From positions 259,182 to 323,181 of the forward strand of contig NZ_LMIE01000012.1 of the NCBI RefSeq assembly GCF_001428625.1: 64,000 nucleotides of DNA, written 5' to 3'. The stretch is from Hydrogenophaga sp. Root209. Lineage in GTDB: Bacteria > Pseudomonadota > Gammaproteobacteria > Burkholderiales > Burkholderiaceae_C. The notes under the pieces were generated by a model. The model was not told the DNA's origin, did no database searches, and saw nothing but the letters and a program-made list of their open reading frames with translations. Positions 54,527 through 63,342 of this stretch are shown here, piece by piece. The number at the start of each line of letters is the position of its first letter. Position 1 is the stretch's first letter. The translations under genes and the position numbers were made by a program.

Positions 54527-55335
54527 GCCACGATCGAGGCGAGGAAATGGCGCTTGTCGCGCACGCTGACCCTGGACGTGCCCTCGTCACGCAGATCGAA
54601 CGCGCCCGTTGCCACCAGCAATTTGGTCAGGGTGGAGTACCCATAGTTCCGAGCGTCAAACGACGTCTTGTTTCCAATGTGTGTCCCCACCTGCCCGACC
54701 TTGGCCCAACCGTCCTCATCCTCGCAGGCGATCACGGCGCCGCGAAGCAGGCTGATGAGCTTTGCATCTTTCTTGAGCTGTTCAGGCGATACGCGAAGCG
54801 GCTGGGCAGGTTTTGCGGTCACCGCGGCGAGGTCTTTTGCCGCAGGTGCTTCTGCAGTAACGGCGGCTTCGAGGACTTCCGTCGCCCCCAGGCGATCCAG
54901 GTAGAGAAACCGCGAGCAGGCATTGACGAAAGGCTCGGGCGTTTTCTGGGCACCAAAGCCGTACACAGCGGCGCCCTTGGCACGCAGGTGCATCACCAGC
55001 GGCGTGAAGTCTGCATCCGACGAGACAATGCCGAACGCATCGGGTCGGTCGGTGTAAAGCAGTTCCAGCGCATCAATGACCATCGCCATGTCACTGGCGT
55101 TTTTCCCTTTGGAGTAGTCGAACTGCTGCATCGGCCGAATCGCATGCTCGTGCAGCTTTTCCTCCCAGCCCTTGAGTTCGTTCTTCTTCCAGTTGCCATA
55201 GGCCCGGCGTACATTGGTCACCCCGAAGGTCGACAGCTCGGTCAGGATCGCATCGATCTTGGTGGCCGGCGAATTGTCGGCATCGATCAGCAGCGCGATG
55301 TGCGGTTCCGATCTCCCGACCTCGCGCGCACTCAC
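54523..55335 (-). CDS. NYN-domain putative RNase with C-terminal LOTUS/OST-HTH-like domain
   Basis: A 270-residue protein. The N-terminal NYN (PIN-like) domain, about 10-150, has the acidic metal residues: Asp-18 in [11 protein letters not shown], Asp-82 in [14 protein letters not shown], and Asp-107/109 in [20 protein letters not shown]. The C-terminal part (about 190-265) resembles a LOTUS/OST-HTH RNA-binding fold ([20 protein letters not shown]). This is the LabA/DUF88 family pairing, presumed to cleave RNA, with unknown targets. It is sandwiched by 4-nt overlaps between pyrC and DUF3025. Confidence 0.85.
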   Translation of the reverse strand: MSAREVGRSEPHIALLIDADNSPATKIDAILTELSTFGVTNVRRAYGNWKKNELKGWEEKLHEHAIRPMQQFDYSKGKNASDMAMVIDALELLYTDRPDAFGIVSSDADFTPLVMHLRAKGAAVYGFGAQKTPEPFVNACSRFLYLDRLGATEVLEAAVTAEAPAAKDLAAVTAKPAQPLRVSPEQLKKDAKLISLLRGAVIACEDEDGWAKVGQVGTHIGNKTSFDARNYGYSTLTKLLVATGAFDLRDEGTSRVSVRDKRHFLASIVA

Positions 55336-56384
55336 AACAGCCTCCAGGGCAGCGCCTCGCCACCGCGCAGTGGCTTGAGATCGGCCTCGCCGAAGCGGAA
55401 GCTCTCGGGCGTGGTCCAGCTCTCGCGCTTCAGCGTGACGGTGCCGCGGTTGCGCGGCAGGCCGTAGAAGGCCGGGCCGTTGAAGCTGGCGAAGGCTTCC
55501 AGCTTGTCGAGCGCCCCGACCGAGTCGAAGGCCTCGGCGTACATCTCCATCGCAGCGTGCGCCGTGTAGCAGCCAGCGCAGCCCATGGCGTGCTCCTTCA
55601 GGTGCGCCGGGTGCGGCGCGCTGTCGGTGCCGAGGAAGAAGCGGTCGCTGCCGCTGGTGGCTGCGGCCAGCAGGGCCTGGCGGTGCGTTTCGCGCTTGAG
55701 CACCGGCAGGCAGTAGTAGTGTGGGCGCACGCCGCCGGTGAAGATGGCGTTGCGGTTGTAGAGCAGGTGGTGCGCCGTGAGCGTGGCGGCGGTGAACGGG
55801 CTGGCCTCGGTCACGTACTGAGCAGCTTCCTTGGTGGTGATGTGCTCGAACACCACTTTCAGCTCGGGGAAGTCGCGCCGCAGGGGGATCATCTGCTGGT
55901 CGATGAAGACGGCTTCGCGGTCGAACAGGTCAATGTCGGGCGAGGTGACCTCGCCGTGCACCAGCAGCAGCAGCCCGGCGCGCTGCATGGCCTCCAGCGT
56001 CTGATAGGTCTTGCGGATGTCGGTCACGCCGGCGTCGCTGTTGGTGGTGGCACCGGCCGGGTAGAGCTTGAGGGCCACCACACCGGCGTCTTTCGCGCGC
56101 GCGATCTCGTCGGCGGGCAGGTTGTCGGTGAGGTAGAGCGTCATCAGGGGCTCGAAACTGACGCCCTCGGGCACGGCGGCGCGGATGCGGTCGCGGTAGG
56201 CCACGGCCTGCGCCGCGGTGGTCACCGGCGGCTTGAGGTTCGGCATGATGATGGCGCGGCCGAACTGGGCTGCCGTGTGCGGCACCACGGTGCGCAGCGC
56301 ATCGCCATCGCGCACGTGCAGGTGCCAGTCGTCCGGTCGGGTGATCGTGAGGGTATTGGTGGGGGTGAAAGTCGCAGCGTTCAT
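55332..56384 (-). CDS. pyrC: Dihydroorotase PyrC (class II)
   Basis: Cyclises carbamoyl aspartate to dihydroorotate in pyrimidine synthesis. The 350 residues match type II dihydroorotase: the metal HxH in [16 protein letters not shown], the carboxylated Lys in [20 protein letters not shown], His ligands in LVHGEV and FEHITT, and [14 protein letters not shown] 6 nt before the ATG suggests an own promoter in the 26-nt gap after the solute-binding protein gene. Its stop overlaps the NYN gene start as ATGA. Confidence 0.97.
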   Translation of the reverse strand: MNAATFTPTNTLTITRPDDWHLHVRDGDALRTVVPHTAAQFGRAIIMPNLKPPVTTAAQAVAYRDRIRAAVPEGVSFEPLMTLYLTDNLPADEIARAKDAGVVALKLYPAGATTNSDAGVTDIRKTYQTLEAMQRAGLLLLVHGEVTSPDIDLFDREAVFIDQQMIPLRRDFPELKVVFEHITTKEAAQYVTEASPFTAATLTAHHLLYNRNAIFTGGVRPHYYCLPVLKRETHRQALLAAATSGSDRFFLGTDSAPHPAHLKEHAMGCAGCYTAHAAMEMYAEAFDSVGALDKLEAFASFNGPAFYGLPRNRGTVTLKRESWTTPESFRFGEADLKPLRGGEALPWRLL

Positions 56385-56390
56385 GCCCCG

Positions 56391-56396
56391 ATTGTC
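56391..56396 (-). promoter_or_regulatory. Candidate -10 hexamer GACAAT of pyrC
   Basis: GACAAT on the minus strand, 6 nt from the pyrC ATG. No well-placed Shine-Dalgarno sequence separates them. Confidence 0.4.
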
Positions 56397-56410
56397 GCAA
56401 ACCGCCTGAC

Positions 56411-57310
56411 CTACAGCGGCACCTTGTCAGTGGGGTACTTCCAGAAATCGCGCAACAGATAGCTGATGGGCAGGTTCAGCGGCACGCCCTTGGGTGGAAT
56501 CGGCTTCTCGAACCAGGTGGCGTAGATGGTCTGGATCTCGCCGCTGTAAATGAGGCGGCGCATTTCGTCGTCAATGATCTTCTTGAAAGCGGGGTCGTCC
56601 TTGGACAACATGATGGCCAGGGCCTCGGTGGTGAAGAAGCGACCCACCACCTTGAGCGCCTTGGGATCGGGGCGCCCCGCGGCCAGGCCGAAGAGCAGCA
56701 CGTCGTCCATGGCAAAGGCGTCGGCTTCACCGCTCTCGACCATGGTTACTGCCTGTTGGTGGTCCTCGGCCTCCAGTATCCGCAACTTGAGGAAGCGCTC
56801 CAGATCAATTCGGCGCAAGGCGGCCAGCGGCGTGGTGTTGCGGGTGGACACCACGGTCTTGAGGGCGGGATGGTCCACCCGGTCAACCGGGCTGCCCGAC
56901 TTGACCAGCAAGCGCGCGCCGGTGATGAAGTGCGGAATGGTGAACGCCACTTTGTCGCGGCGGGCGGCGTTGTTGGTGGTGGAGCCGCATTCCATGTGGA
57001 CCTTGCCCTGCGCCACCATGTCGATGCGATTGGCCGGCGTGACCTGCACATACTCCACCGCCAACGCGCTCAGGCCGATCTTCTGCTGAACCGCCACAGC
57101 CAGCCGGCGGCAGATGTCCAGTGCATAGCCCACAGGCCTCTTCTGCTCGTCCACATAGGAGAACGGCGCCGCCGACTCCCGATGGGCCAACACCAGTTTT
57201 CCCTGAGCGCGGAGCTGGTCCAGCACGGGACTGGACTGGGCGTGGGCGCCGCCGGCCAGACTGATGATCAACAACACAAAACAGCGCGCCAAAGAAGACA
57301 CTTGTGCCAT
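56411..57310 (-). CDS. Second amino-acid ABC solute-binding protein (GltI-like, orphan)
   Basis: Periplasmic binding protein of family 3, 299 residues, with a signal peptide ([20 protein letters not shown], cut near AHAQ). It is the same length as the main gltI product and keeps its conserved block [20 protein letters not shown], and [20 protein letters not shown], so it is probably a diverged duplicate. It lacks its own permease and ATPase genes; it could feed GltJKL or act as a sensor. The Shine-Dalgarno AGAGC lies near the ATG at 57310. It follows gltL by 132 nt. Confidence 0.85.
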   Translation of the reverse strand: MAQVSSLARCFVLLIISLAGGAHAQSSPVLDQLRAQGKLVLAHRESAAPFSYVDEQKRPVGYALDICRRLAVAVQQKIGLSALAVEYVQVTPANRIDMVAQGKVHMECGSTTNNAARRDKVAFTIPHFITGARLLVKSGSPVDRVDHPALKTVVSTRNTTPLAALRRIDLERFLKLRILEAEDHQQAVTMVESGEADAFAMDDVLLFGLAAGRPDPKALKVVGRFFTTEALAIMLSKDDPAFKKIIDDEMRRLIYSGEIQTIYATWFEKPIPPKGVPLNLPISYLLRDFWKYPTDKVPL

Positions 57311-57442
57311 GGAAGCTCTCCAGTTGAGCAACACACCGTCAGGAACGACGAAGTTGCGGTGGCTGCCCCTTGGCAGCTGATGCAAGCTTAGGCACCCGTG
57401 TCCAGGAGGTCTGTAACCCCCCGGCAGTATTTTGGGACCGCT

Positions 57443-58180
57443 TCAGTGCGCCAGGATCTTGTTGAGAAAGTCCTTGGTGCGCGGCTGGCGATCTTCTGGC
57501 TTGCCGAAGAAGTCGTCCTTGGAGCAGTCCTCCAGGATCTTGCCGCCCACGTCCATGAAGATCACGCGGTTGCTGACCTTGCGCGCAAAGCCCATTTCGT
57601 GCGTCACGCACATCATGGTCATGCCTTCGTTGGCCAGACCGACCATCACGTCGAGCACCTCGCCGACCATCTCGGGGTCGAGCGCCGAGGTGGGTTCGTC
57701 GAACAGCATCACGATCGGATCCATCGATAGCGCGCGCGCGATCGCCACGCGCTGCTGCTGGCCACCCGAGAGCTGGCCCGGGAACTTGTCCTTGTGCAGC
57801 GACAGGCCCACGCGGTCGAGCATCTTGAGGCCGCGCTTCTTGGCCTCGTCCGGGTTGCGGCCGAGCACCTTGATCTGGGCGATCGTGAGGTTCTCGGTCA
57901 CCGACAGGTGCGGGAACAGTTCGAAGTGCTGGAACACCATGCCCACGCGGCTGCGCAGCTTGGGCAGGTCGGTCTTGGGGTCGTGCACCGGCACGCCATC
58001 GACCGTGATCTCGCCCTTCTGGAAGGGCTCGAGCGCGTTGATGGTCTTGATGAGGGTCGACTTGCCCGAGCCCGACGGGCCGCAGACCACGACGACTTCA
58101 CCCTTCTGGATGTCGGTGGAGCAATCGGTCAGCACCTGGACGCTGCCATACCACTTGGAGACGTTCTTGAGTTCAATCAT
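57443..58180 (-). CDS. gltL: Glutamate/aspartate ABC transporter ATPase GltL
   Basis: Cytoplasmic ATPase of a polar amino acid importer, 245 residues. Walker A is [18 protein letters not shown], the signature [15 protein letters not shown], and Walker [21 protein letters not shown] with the switch His in [18 protein letters not shown]. It belongs to gltIJKL, reading gltI-gltJ-gltK-gltL on the minus strand, 24 nt behind gltK. Substrate is inferred from the permease and binding protein families. Confidence 0.93.
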   Translation of the reverse strand: MIELKNVSKWYGSVQVLTDCSTDIQKGEVVVVCGPSGSGKSTLIKTINALEPFQKGEITVDGVPVHDPKTDLPKLRSRVGMVFQHFELFPHLSVTENLTIAQIKVLGRNPDEAKKRGLKMLDRVGLSLHKDKFPGQLSGGQQQRVAIARALSMDPIVMLFDEPTSALDPEMVGEVLDVMVGLANEGMTMMCVTHEMGFARKVSNRVIFMDVGGKILEDCSKDDFFGKPEDRQPRTKDFLNKILAH

Positions 58181-58204
58181 GGCAATTCCTGGGTTTCGGT
58201 TGCA

Positions 58205-58876
58205 TCAACGGATGATGGCGATCTTCTTGTGCAGCTGCTTGACGGACCACGACAGCGCGTAACACATGACGAAATACACCACGGCGGCGGCGAGGTAGGC
58301 CTCGATCGGACGGCCGAAGTTCTTGCCCGCGACCTCGAAGCCCTTGAGCATGTCGTAGGCACCGATGGCGTACACGAGCGAGGTGTCCTGGAACAGGATG
58401 ATGGTCTGCGTGAGCAGCACCGGCAACATGTTGCGGAAGGCCTGGGGCAGCACCACCAGCTTCATGTTCTGCCCGTAGCTCATGCCCAGCGCCTGCCCCG
58501 CGTGCACCTGGCCACGCGGGATGGACTGAATGCCAGCGCGCATGATCTCGCTGAAGTACGCGGCCTCGAAGGCAATGAAGGTGACCACCGCCGACACCTC
58601 GGCGCCGATGGGCCGGCCGATCAACAGCGGCACCAGCAGGAAGAACCACAGGATCACCATCACCAGCGGAATGCTGCGCATGCCGTTGACGTAGATCGTG
58701 GCCGGCGTGTCAAGCCACTTCTTGCCCGACAGGCGCATGAGCGCGAGCACGGTGCCAAAGATGATGCCGCCGATGGTGGCCACGATGGTCAGCATCAGGC
58801 TGAAATACAGGCCTTTCAGAACGAAGTTGCTGATCAGGTCCCAGTTGTAGAAGGAAAAGTCGAGATTGAGGTTCAT
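58205..58876 (-). CDS. gltK: Glutamate/aspartate ABC transporter permease GltK
   Basis: Inner-membrane permease of 223 residues with about five helices. The ATPase-contact loop reads GQALGMSYGQNMKLVVLPQA. The N-terminus MNLNLDFSFYNWDLISNFVL is GltK-like. It lies 1 nt behind gltJ, with which it forms the heterodimeric channel. Confidence 0.92.
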   Translation of the reverse strand: MNLNLDFSFYNWDLISNFVLKGLYFSLMLTIVATIGGIIFGTVLALMRLSGKKWLDTPATIYVNGMRSIPLVMVILWFFLLVPLLIGRPIGAEVSAVVTFIAFEAAYFSEIMRAGIQSIPRGQVHAGQALGMSYGQNMKLVVLPQAFRNMLPVLLTQTIILFQDTSLVYAIGAYDMLKGFEVAGKNFGRPIEAYLAAAVVYFVMCYALSWSVKQLHKKIAIIR

Positions 58877-58877
58877 G

Positions 58878-59633
58878 TCAGTGGCCTCCCGTCCCGCCAG
58901 CCACGACGAAGCCCGGAATGCGCGCGCGCTTTTCGATGACGGCCATGATGCGGTTGATCGCGAACGCCGAGATGATGTACAGGCCCGTCACCGCCAGGTA
59001 CACCTCGACGCCGCGCGAGGTTTCTTCCTGCGCCTGCATGGCAAACATGGTGAGCTCGGAGACCGACACCGCGAACGCCACCGAGGAGTTCTTGAAGATG
59101 TTCATGGTCTCGCTGGTCAGCGGCGGGATGATGATGCGAAACGCCATGGGCAGCAGCACATAGCGGTAGTACTGGAAGGTGGTGAAGCCCATCGCCATGC
59201 CCGCGTAGCGCTGGCCACGCGGCAGGGCCTGGATGCCCGAGCGCACCTGCTCGGCGATGCGTGCCGAGGTGAAGAAACCCAGGGCAAACACCACGAGCAG
59301 AAAGCCCGGAACCCCTTGCAAGACCGGGAACATCGAAGGCAACACGTGGTACCAGAGGAAAATCTGCACCAGCAAGGGAATGTTGCGGAACAGCTCCACC
59401 CAGGCGTTGCCCAGACGCACCACGATGGGCCGATCCGGCAGCGTGCGCAGCGTGCCGATCACCACCCCGATCACCAGCGCCAGCAGCAGTGCCAGCAGCG
59501 CCACGGACACGGTCCAGCCCCAGGCCGACAGCATCCAGTCGAGGTAGGTGATGTCACCCCCCTTGCCAAAACAGCCTTGCACCGGCTGCCGTTCAATGGT
59601 GTCTTCGCAGAACACCTGCCAATCCCAGCTCAT
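58878..59633 (-). CDS. gltJ: Glutamate/aspartate ABC transporter permease GltJ
   Basis: Inner-membrane permease of 251 residues. The periplasmic N-terminus (MSWDWQVFCEDTIERQP) carries Cys residues typical of GltJ; five helices and the contact loop RYAGMAMGFTTFQYYRYVLL follow. It starts 109 nt behind gltI, after two hairpins that may reduce permease expression relative to the binding protein. Confidence 0.92.
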   Translation of the reverse strand: MSWDWQVFCEDTIERQPVQGCFGKGGDITYLDWMLSAWGWTVSVALLALLLALVIGVVIGTLRTLPDRPIVVRLGNAWVELFRNIPLLVQIFLWYHVLPSMFPVLQGVPGFLLVVFALGFFTSARIAEQVRSGIQALPRGQRYAGMAMGFTTFQYYRYVLLPMAFRIIIPPLTSETMNIFKNSSVAFAVSVSELTMFAMQAQEETSRGVEVYLAVTGLYIISAFAINRIMAVIEKRARIPGFVVAGGTGGH

Positions 59634-59663
59634 AGGAGCCCTTTCCTTTTATCGTCCGCGCAG

Positions 59664-59725
59664 CGCCCCAGGAAATCGGGGCGTCTACGAAAACGCCCCT
59701 TCAAATGTTCCACTTGAAGGGGCGT
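59664..59725 (-). promoter_or_regulatory. Tandem hairpins between gltI and gltJ (processing or attenuation)
   Basis: Hairpin 1: CGCCCC/GGGGCG at 59664-59669 and 59678-59683. Hairpin 2: ACGCCCCTTCAA/TTGAAGGGGCGT at 59693-59704 and 59714-59725, a perfect 12-bp stem. The inner arms can also pair with each other (59678-59684 with 59693-59699), making the structures mutually exclusive. This is typical of a block protecting or limiting the distal message; no U tract follows directly. Confidence 0.6.
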
Positions 59726-59742
59726 GCCAGAAGCTTGCGCGC

Positions 59743-60642
59743 TTACTTCTTGACGTAGTCTTCCATCGGCTTGTCGTTCGGAGCGGCCCAGGCAGCCTTG
59801 GTCGCGTCGGAGATCGGCAGGCCGATCTTCACGTTGGCTGGCGGGATCGGCTGCATGAACCACTTGTCATACAGCTTGGCGAGCGAGCCGGAGGCGATCT
59901 GGCGTTTGATGCTGTCGTCCACGGCCTTCTTGAACGCCGGGTCGTCCTTGCGCAGCATGCAGGCGATCGGCTCGACCGAAAGCACTTCACCGACGATCTT
60001 GAAATCTGCGGGGTTCTTGGACTTGGAGATGTTGGCGGCCAGGATGGAGCCGTCCATCACGAAGGCATCGGCGCGGCCCGATTCCAGCAACAGGAAGCTG
60101 TCGGCGTGGTCCTTGCCATAGACCTCCTTGAAGTCGATGCCGCCGGCGCGCTCGTTTTTGCGCAGGGTCTGCACCGAGGTGGTGCCGGTGGTGGTGGCCA
60201 CGGACTTGCCGTTGAGGTCCTTGATCGCGTTGATGCCGGAACTCGCTTTGACAGCAATGCGAACTTCTTCCACGTAGGTGGTCACGGCGAAAGACACATC
60301 CTTCTGCCGCGTGGCGTTGTTGGTGGTGGAGCCGCACTCCAGATCAACCGTGCCGTTCTGCACCAGGGGAATGCGGTTCTGCGAGGTCACCGGCTGGTAC
60401 TTCACTTCCAGCTTGGGAAGGCCCAGCTGCTTCTGGATGTCGGCCAGGATGATCTCGCCCATTTCGGTGTGGAAGCCGACGTACTTGCCGTTGCCCAGGG
60501 TGTAACCCAGGCCGGACGACTCGCGCACGCCCAGGGACACACTGCCGGACGTCTTGATCTTGGCCAGCGTATCACCGGTCTGGGCCAAGGCGCTGCTGGC
60601 GGCCAATGCGGTCACGGCCCATGCGAGCAGGTGCTTCTTCAT
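59743..60642 (-). CDS. gltI: Glutamate/aspartate ABC transporter solute-binding protein GltI
   Basis: Periplasmic binding protein, 299 residues, signal peptide MKKHLLAWAVTALAASSALA with cut near AQT. Family marks: SLGVRESSGLGYTLG, the ligand block [20 protein letters not shown], and ANVKIGLPISDATKAAW. Strong AAGGAGA precedes the ATG at 60642. First gene of gltIJKL, downstream of a LysR gene on the same strand with a 283-nt promoter region. Confidence 0.94.
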   Translation of the reverse strand: MKKHLLAWAVTALAASSALAQTGDTLAKIKTSGSVSLGVRESSGLGYTLGNGKYVGFHTEMGEIILADIQKQLGLPKLEVKYQPVTSQNRIPLVQNGTVDLECGSTTNNATRQKDVSFAVTTYVEEVRIAVKASSGINAIKDLNGKSVATTTGTTSVQTLRKNERAGGIDFKEVYGKDHADSFLLLESGRADAFVMDGSILAANISKSKNPADFKIVGEVLSVEPIACMLRKDDPAFKKAVDDSIKRQIASGSLAKLYDKWFMQPIPPANVKIGLPISDATKAAWAAPNDKPMEDYVKK

Positions 60643-60925
60643 AACTATCTCCTTGCTTGTGAATAAAACGATAAGCCCAACGATTTTCACCGTGCTGTGC
60701 GCCACCTCAGGCGTGCGCCCATGGTCTGCATGATGCTACGCACGCAAACTCCGTTCCACCCGGGAATGCCCACCCTGTGTGGAGCGAAGCCCGTGAATGT
60801 AACGAGCGCCCCGAACAAACGCCAATGCTGATTCCAGCGCCGATCATGCAAACCGTTCATGTCCGAATTTACCCCAATGGTTTGGGCCGACGATCCGCGC
60901 TAGCAATCACCTGCAAACGAAAGAA

Positions 60926-61843
60926 TCAGGCAATGTCCAAGCGCTGGCGCAGGTCGTTCCAGAATTTCTCGACCGGGCCTTTGGCCTTGCGTGCCAACGG
61001 CCGCTCGCGGTAGATGCGGATGTCCAGAGCCGTCTCCAACCCCCCGCCGGCCGACACCAGCTTGCGGGCGGCCACTTCGTTTCGCACAGCGCTGGCTGGC
61101 AGGAAAGCGATGCCGTGGCCTTCCAGGGCCATGGCTTTGAGACCTTCGGCCATGTCGGTTTCGTAGATGCGGTCCAGGTGCACGGGCACTCTGCTTTGTT
61201 TGAGCATCTGGTCCACCGCCCGGCCCAGGTAGGCGCCAGGGGCATAGGCCAGGTAAGGCTGCGGCTGGCCAACCAAGCCGGGCAGCGAGTAGGTGGGCGC
61301 GCCGGTGGAGGTGGGTTTCACATAGGGCGCCAGCAGCTCGCGCCCCAGGGGCAGCATCTCGTAGCGGTTGGCATCGAGCTGGATCGGCTGCGCTTCGTGG
61401 TGGTACGCAATCAGCAGGTCGCAGCTGCCTTCGACCAGTCGCAGCACCGCGTCGTGCACGTTCAGGGCAATGAGTCGGCTCTTGATCGGGCCGCAGGTCT
61501 CACGCAGGCTGGAGAGCCACGAGGGGAAAAACGTGAACGCCAGCGTGTGCGGCACGGCGAACTCGATCACGTCCTGCGCCGCCGCCGTGTGGGCCCTGAG
61601 CATGGCGCGCGTGCTTTGCATCGCCTGCAGCATTTCCAGCGCCTGGTCGTACAAGGTTTGTCCGGCTGGCGTGAGGCGCGTGGGGTACGAAGACCGATCG
61701 ACCAGATCCGTGCCGGCCCAGGCCTCCAGCGACTGGATGCGACGCGAGAACGCGGGCTGCGTCACGTGGCGCAACTGGGCCGAGCGGCTGAAGCTGCGGG
61801 TCTCAGCCAGACTGACAAAATCTTCGAGCCACTTGGTTTCCAT
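60926..61843 (-). CDS. LysR-family transcriptional regulator (probable regulator of gltIJKL)
   Basis: A 305-residue LysR regulator: winged helix at the N-terminus (KWLEDFVSLAETRSFSRSAQ, HVTQPAFSRRIQSLEAW) and a periplasmic-binding-like effector domain (about 90-300). It precedes the gltIJKL operon in the same direction, a frequent arrangement for regulators of amino-acid importers, so glutamate or a related amino acid is a reasonable but unproved inducer. CATAAT lies 8 nt before the ATG, without a Shine-Dalgarno sequence. Confidence 0.88.
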   Translation of the reverse strand: METKWLEDFVSLAETRSFSRSAQLRHVTQPAFSRRIQSLEAWAGTDLVDRSSYPTRLTPAGQTLYDQALEMLQAMQSTRAMLRAHTAAAQDVIEFAVPHTLAFTFFPSWLSSLRETCGPIKSRLIALNVHDAVLRLVEGSCDLLIAYHHEAQPIQLDANRYEMLPLGRELLAPYVKPTSTGAPTYSLPGLVGQPQPYLAYAPGAYLGRAVDQMLKQSRVPVHLDRIYETDMAEGLKAMALEGHGIAFLPASAVRNEVAARKLVSAGGGLETALDIRIYRERPLARKAKGPVEKFWNDLRQRLDIA

Positions 61844-61886
61844 GGGGCGCGATTATGGCGTGACCTGGGGATTGTCCCGCGTGTCC

Positions 61887-62660
61887 CTAAGCTTCGAGCA
61901 CCAACCGCACAGAGGCAACGTAAAGCCGCTCCATGGCATCGAGCGGTTGCATCCCCGCAGCACGATCCTGCAAATGGCGGGCCTCTTCCCGCCGCTTGTG
62001 ACCCTCCAGCATGAGCAACCCGTTGGCGTACTCCGACAGGGTGATGGCCGAGTCGGGGTTGAGGGCGAGCGCCTTCTGGTAGAGCGCCAGGCCTGCCTCC
62101 TTGCTGGCGCCGTGCGTCATGCCGCCCACCAACGCGCCCACCTTGTCGATCACTTCCGCGTGGTACCCCGCCAGGGCGAGATGGGCATCGGCATGGCGTG
62201 GCGCCAACGCAATGGCGGTCTCCAACGCATGGCGGATCTTGCGGCCCAGGCCTTGTGTGAGCGCCTTGGCCACGCTGATGCACTGGCTGTAACGGGCCAG
62301 CGCATAGGCTTGCCAGTACCAGGCACCGGCGTTGTCAGGCTCGCGCTTTTGCAGGGCTTCGGCGCGCGCCGCAGCCTCCAGCAACAGTTGCTGACGGGCT
62401 TGTTCGCGCGGCTCGAGGTAGTTGGCGTAGATGCAGGTGGCCTTGTTGGCCACATTCAGGCCAGCATCGCCCAGCGCGATACCGCTGAGGGCAGCACGCT
62501 GGAACTCGCCGTTGTGAAACAGAACCCAGGCTTCCTGCACATCGGTGCGCTCGGGCCAGGCTTCTGCATCACCCGTGTGCAGTCGGCTCCACTGGTGCTG
62601 CAGGTGGGTGCTGTCGAACCGGGGTGTCACGGTCCAGGGGAAAGAGGTCCATGCGTCCAT
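61887..62660 (-). CDS. TPR-like protein of unknown function
   Basis: A 257-residue cytoplasmic protein (no signal peptide), mostly alpha-helical with TPR-like pairs: DNAGAWYWQAYALARYSQCI, HALETAIALAPRHADAHLAL and GLALYQKALALNPDSAITLS. No catalytic motif is seen. The ATG at 62660 has GAGGAG 5-6 nt upstream and is preferred over the ATG at 62681, which overlaps the tetR stop as ATGA but has no ribosome site. It is co-transcribed with the TetR and patatin genes. Confidence 0.65.
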   Translation of the reverse strand: MDAWTSFPWTVTPRFDSTHLQHQWSRLHTGDAEAWPERTDVQEAWVLFHNGEFQRAALSGIALGDAGLNVANKATCIYANYLEPREQARQQLLLEAAARAEALQKREPDNAGAWYWQAYALARYSQCISVAKALTQGLGRKIRHALETAIALAPRHADAHLALAGYHAEVIDKVGALVGGMTHGASKEAGLALYQKALALNPDSAITLSEYANGLLMLEGHKRREEARHLQDRAAGMQPLDAMERLYVASVRLVLEA

Positions 62661-62677
62661 CGTTGTCTCCTCGTGCG

Positions 62678-63337
62678 TCATGCGCTGGGGCTGTAAGCCG
62701 CGGTGAGATGGATCAGGTGCTGCCGCTGCGAGCTCTCAAGGTAGGGTGCCAGCAGGTTGAGCACATGGTAGGCGCCGCGCATCAAGGCCTGTTGCGCGTT
62801 GTCCGGCTCCAGCGCGTGGCGCGGGTCGCGCACGTACTCGAAGCTCAGCCAGTAGGTGAGCACCACCACCATGCTGTCGGCGGTGGGCTCCATTTCGCGC
62901 GCGTCCATCGTCACCGCGTTGTGGCGGCTGAGGGCCGCGAGCAGGTTGCGGATGGCGCGCGTCTTGTCTTTCAACACGGTCTGGAAATGCGTCTCCAGCA
63001 TGCGGTTCTTCGACAGCAGGTCGTTGAGGTCGCGGTAGAGAAACCGGTACGCCCAGATGATCTCGAACAGCGAGTGCAGAAAGAACCAGGCGTCTTCCAC
63101 ATTGCGCACGCCTTCGCTGGCACCCAGCAACTCACCCAGGGCTTTTTCATAGCGCTCGAACAGCGAATTGATCAGCTCGTCCTTGGCCGGGTAGTGGTAA
63201 TACAGGTTGCCCGGGCTGATGCCCAGCTCGGCCGAGATCAGCGTGGTGGACACGTTGGGCTCGCCGAACCGGTTGAAGAGTTCGAGCGTGACCTCGAGGA
63301 TGCGCTCGGCGGTGCGGCGCGGGGCTTTCTTGGCCAT
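62678..63337 (-). CDS. TetR/AcrR-family transcriptional regulator
   Basis: A 219-residue regulator. The helix-turn-helix is at about 9-56 (RILEVTLELFNRFGEPNVST, ELGISPGNLYYHYPAKDELI); the C-terminal ligand domain is helical and ends in a long hydrophobic helix region. Close to the patatin-like gene (5 nt after its stop), so a lipid- or fatty-acid-related role is conceivable, as inference only. Its 3' end abuts the TPR-like gene. Confidence 0.88.
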   Translation of the reverse strand: MAKKAPRRTAERILEVTLELFNRFGEPNVSTTLISAELGISPGNLYYHYPAKDELINSLFERYEKALGELLGASEGVRNVEDAWFFLHSLFEIIWAYRFLYRDLNDLLSKNRMLETHFQTVLKDKTRAIRNLLAALSRHNAVTMDAREMEPTADSMVVVLTYWLSFEYVRDPRHALEPDNAQQALMRGAYHVLNLLAPYLESSQRQHLIHLTAAYSPSA

Positions 63338-63342
63338 GGCGC

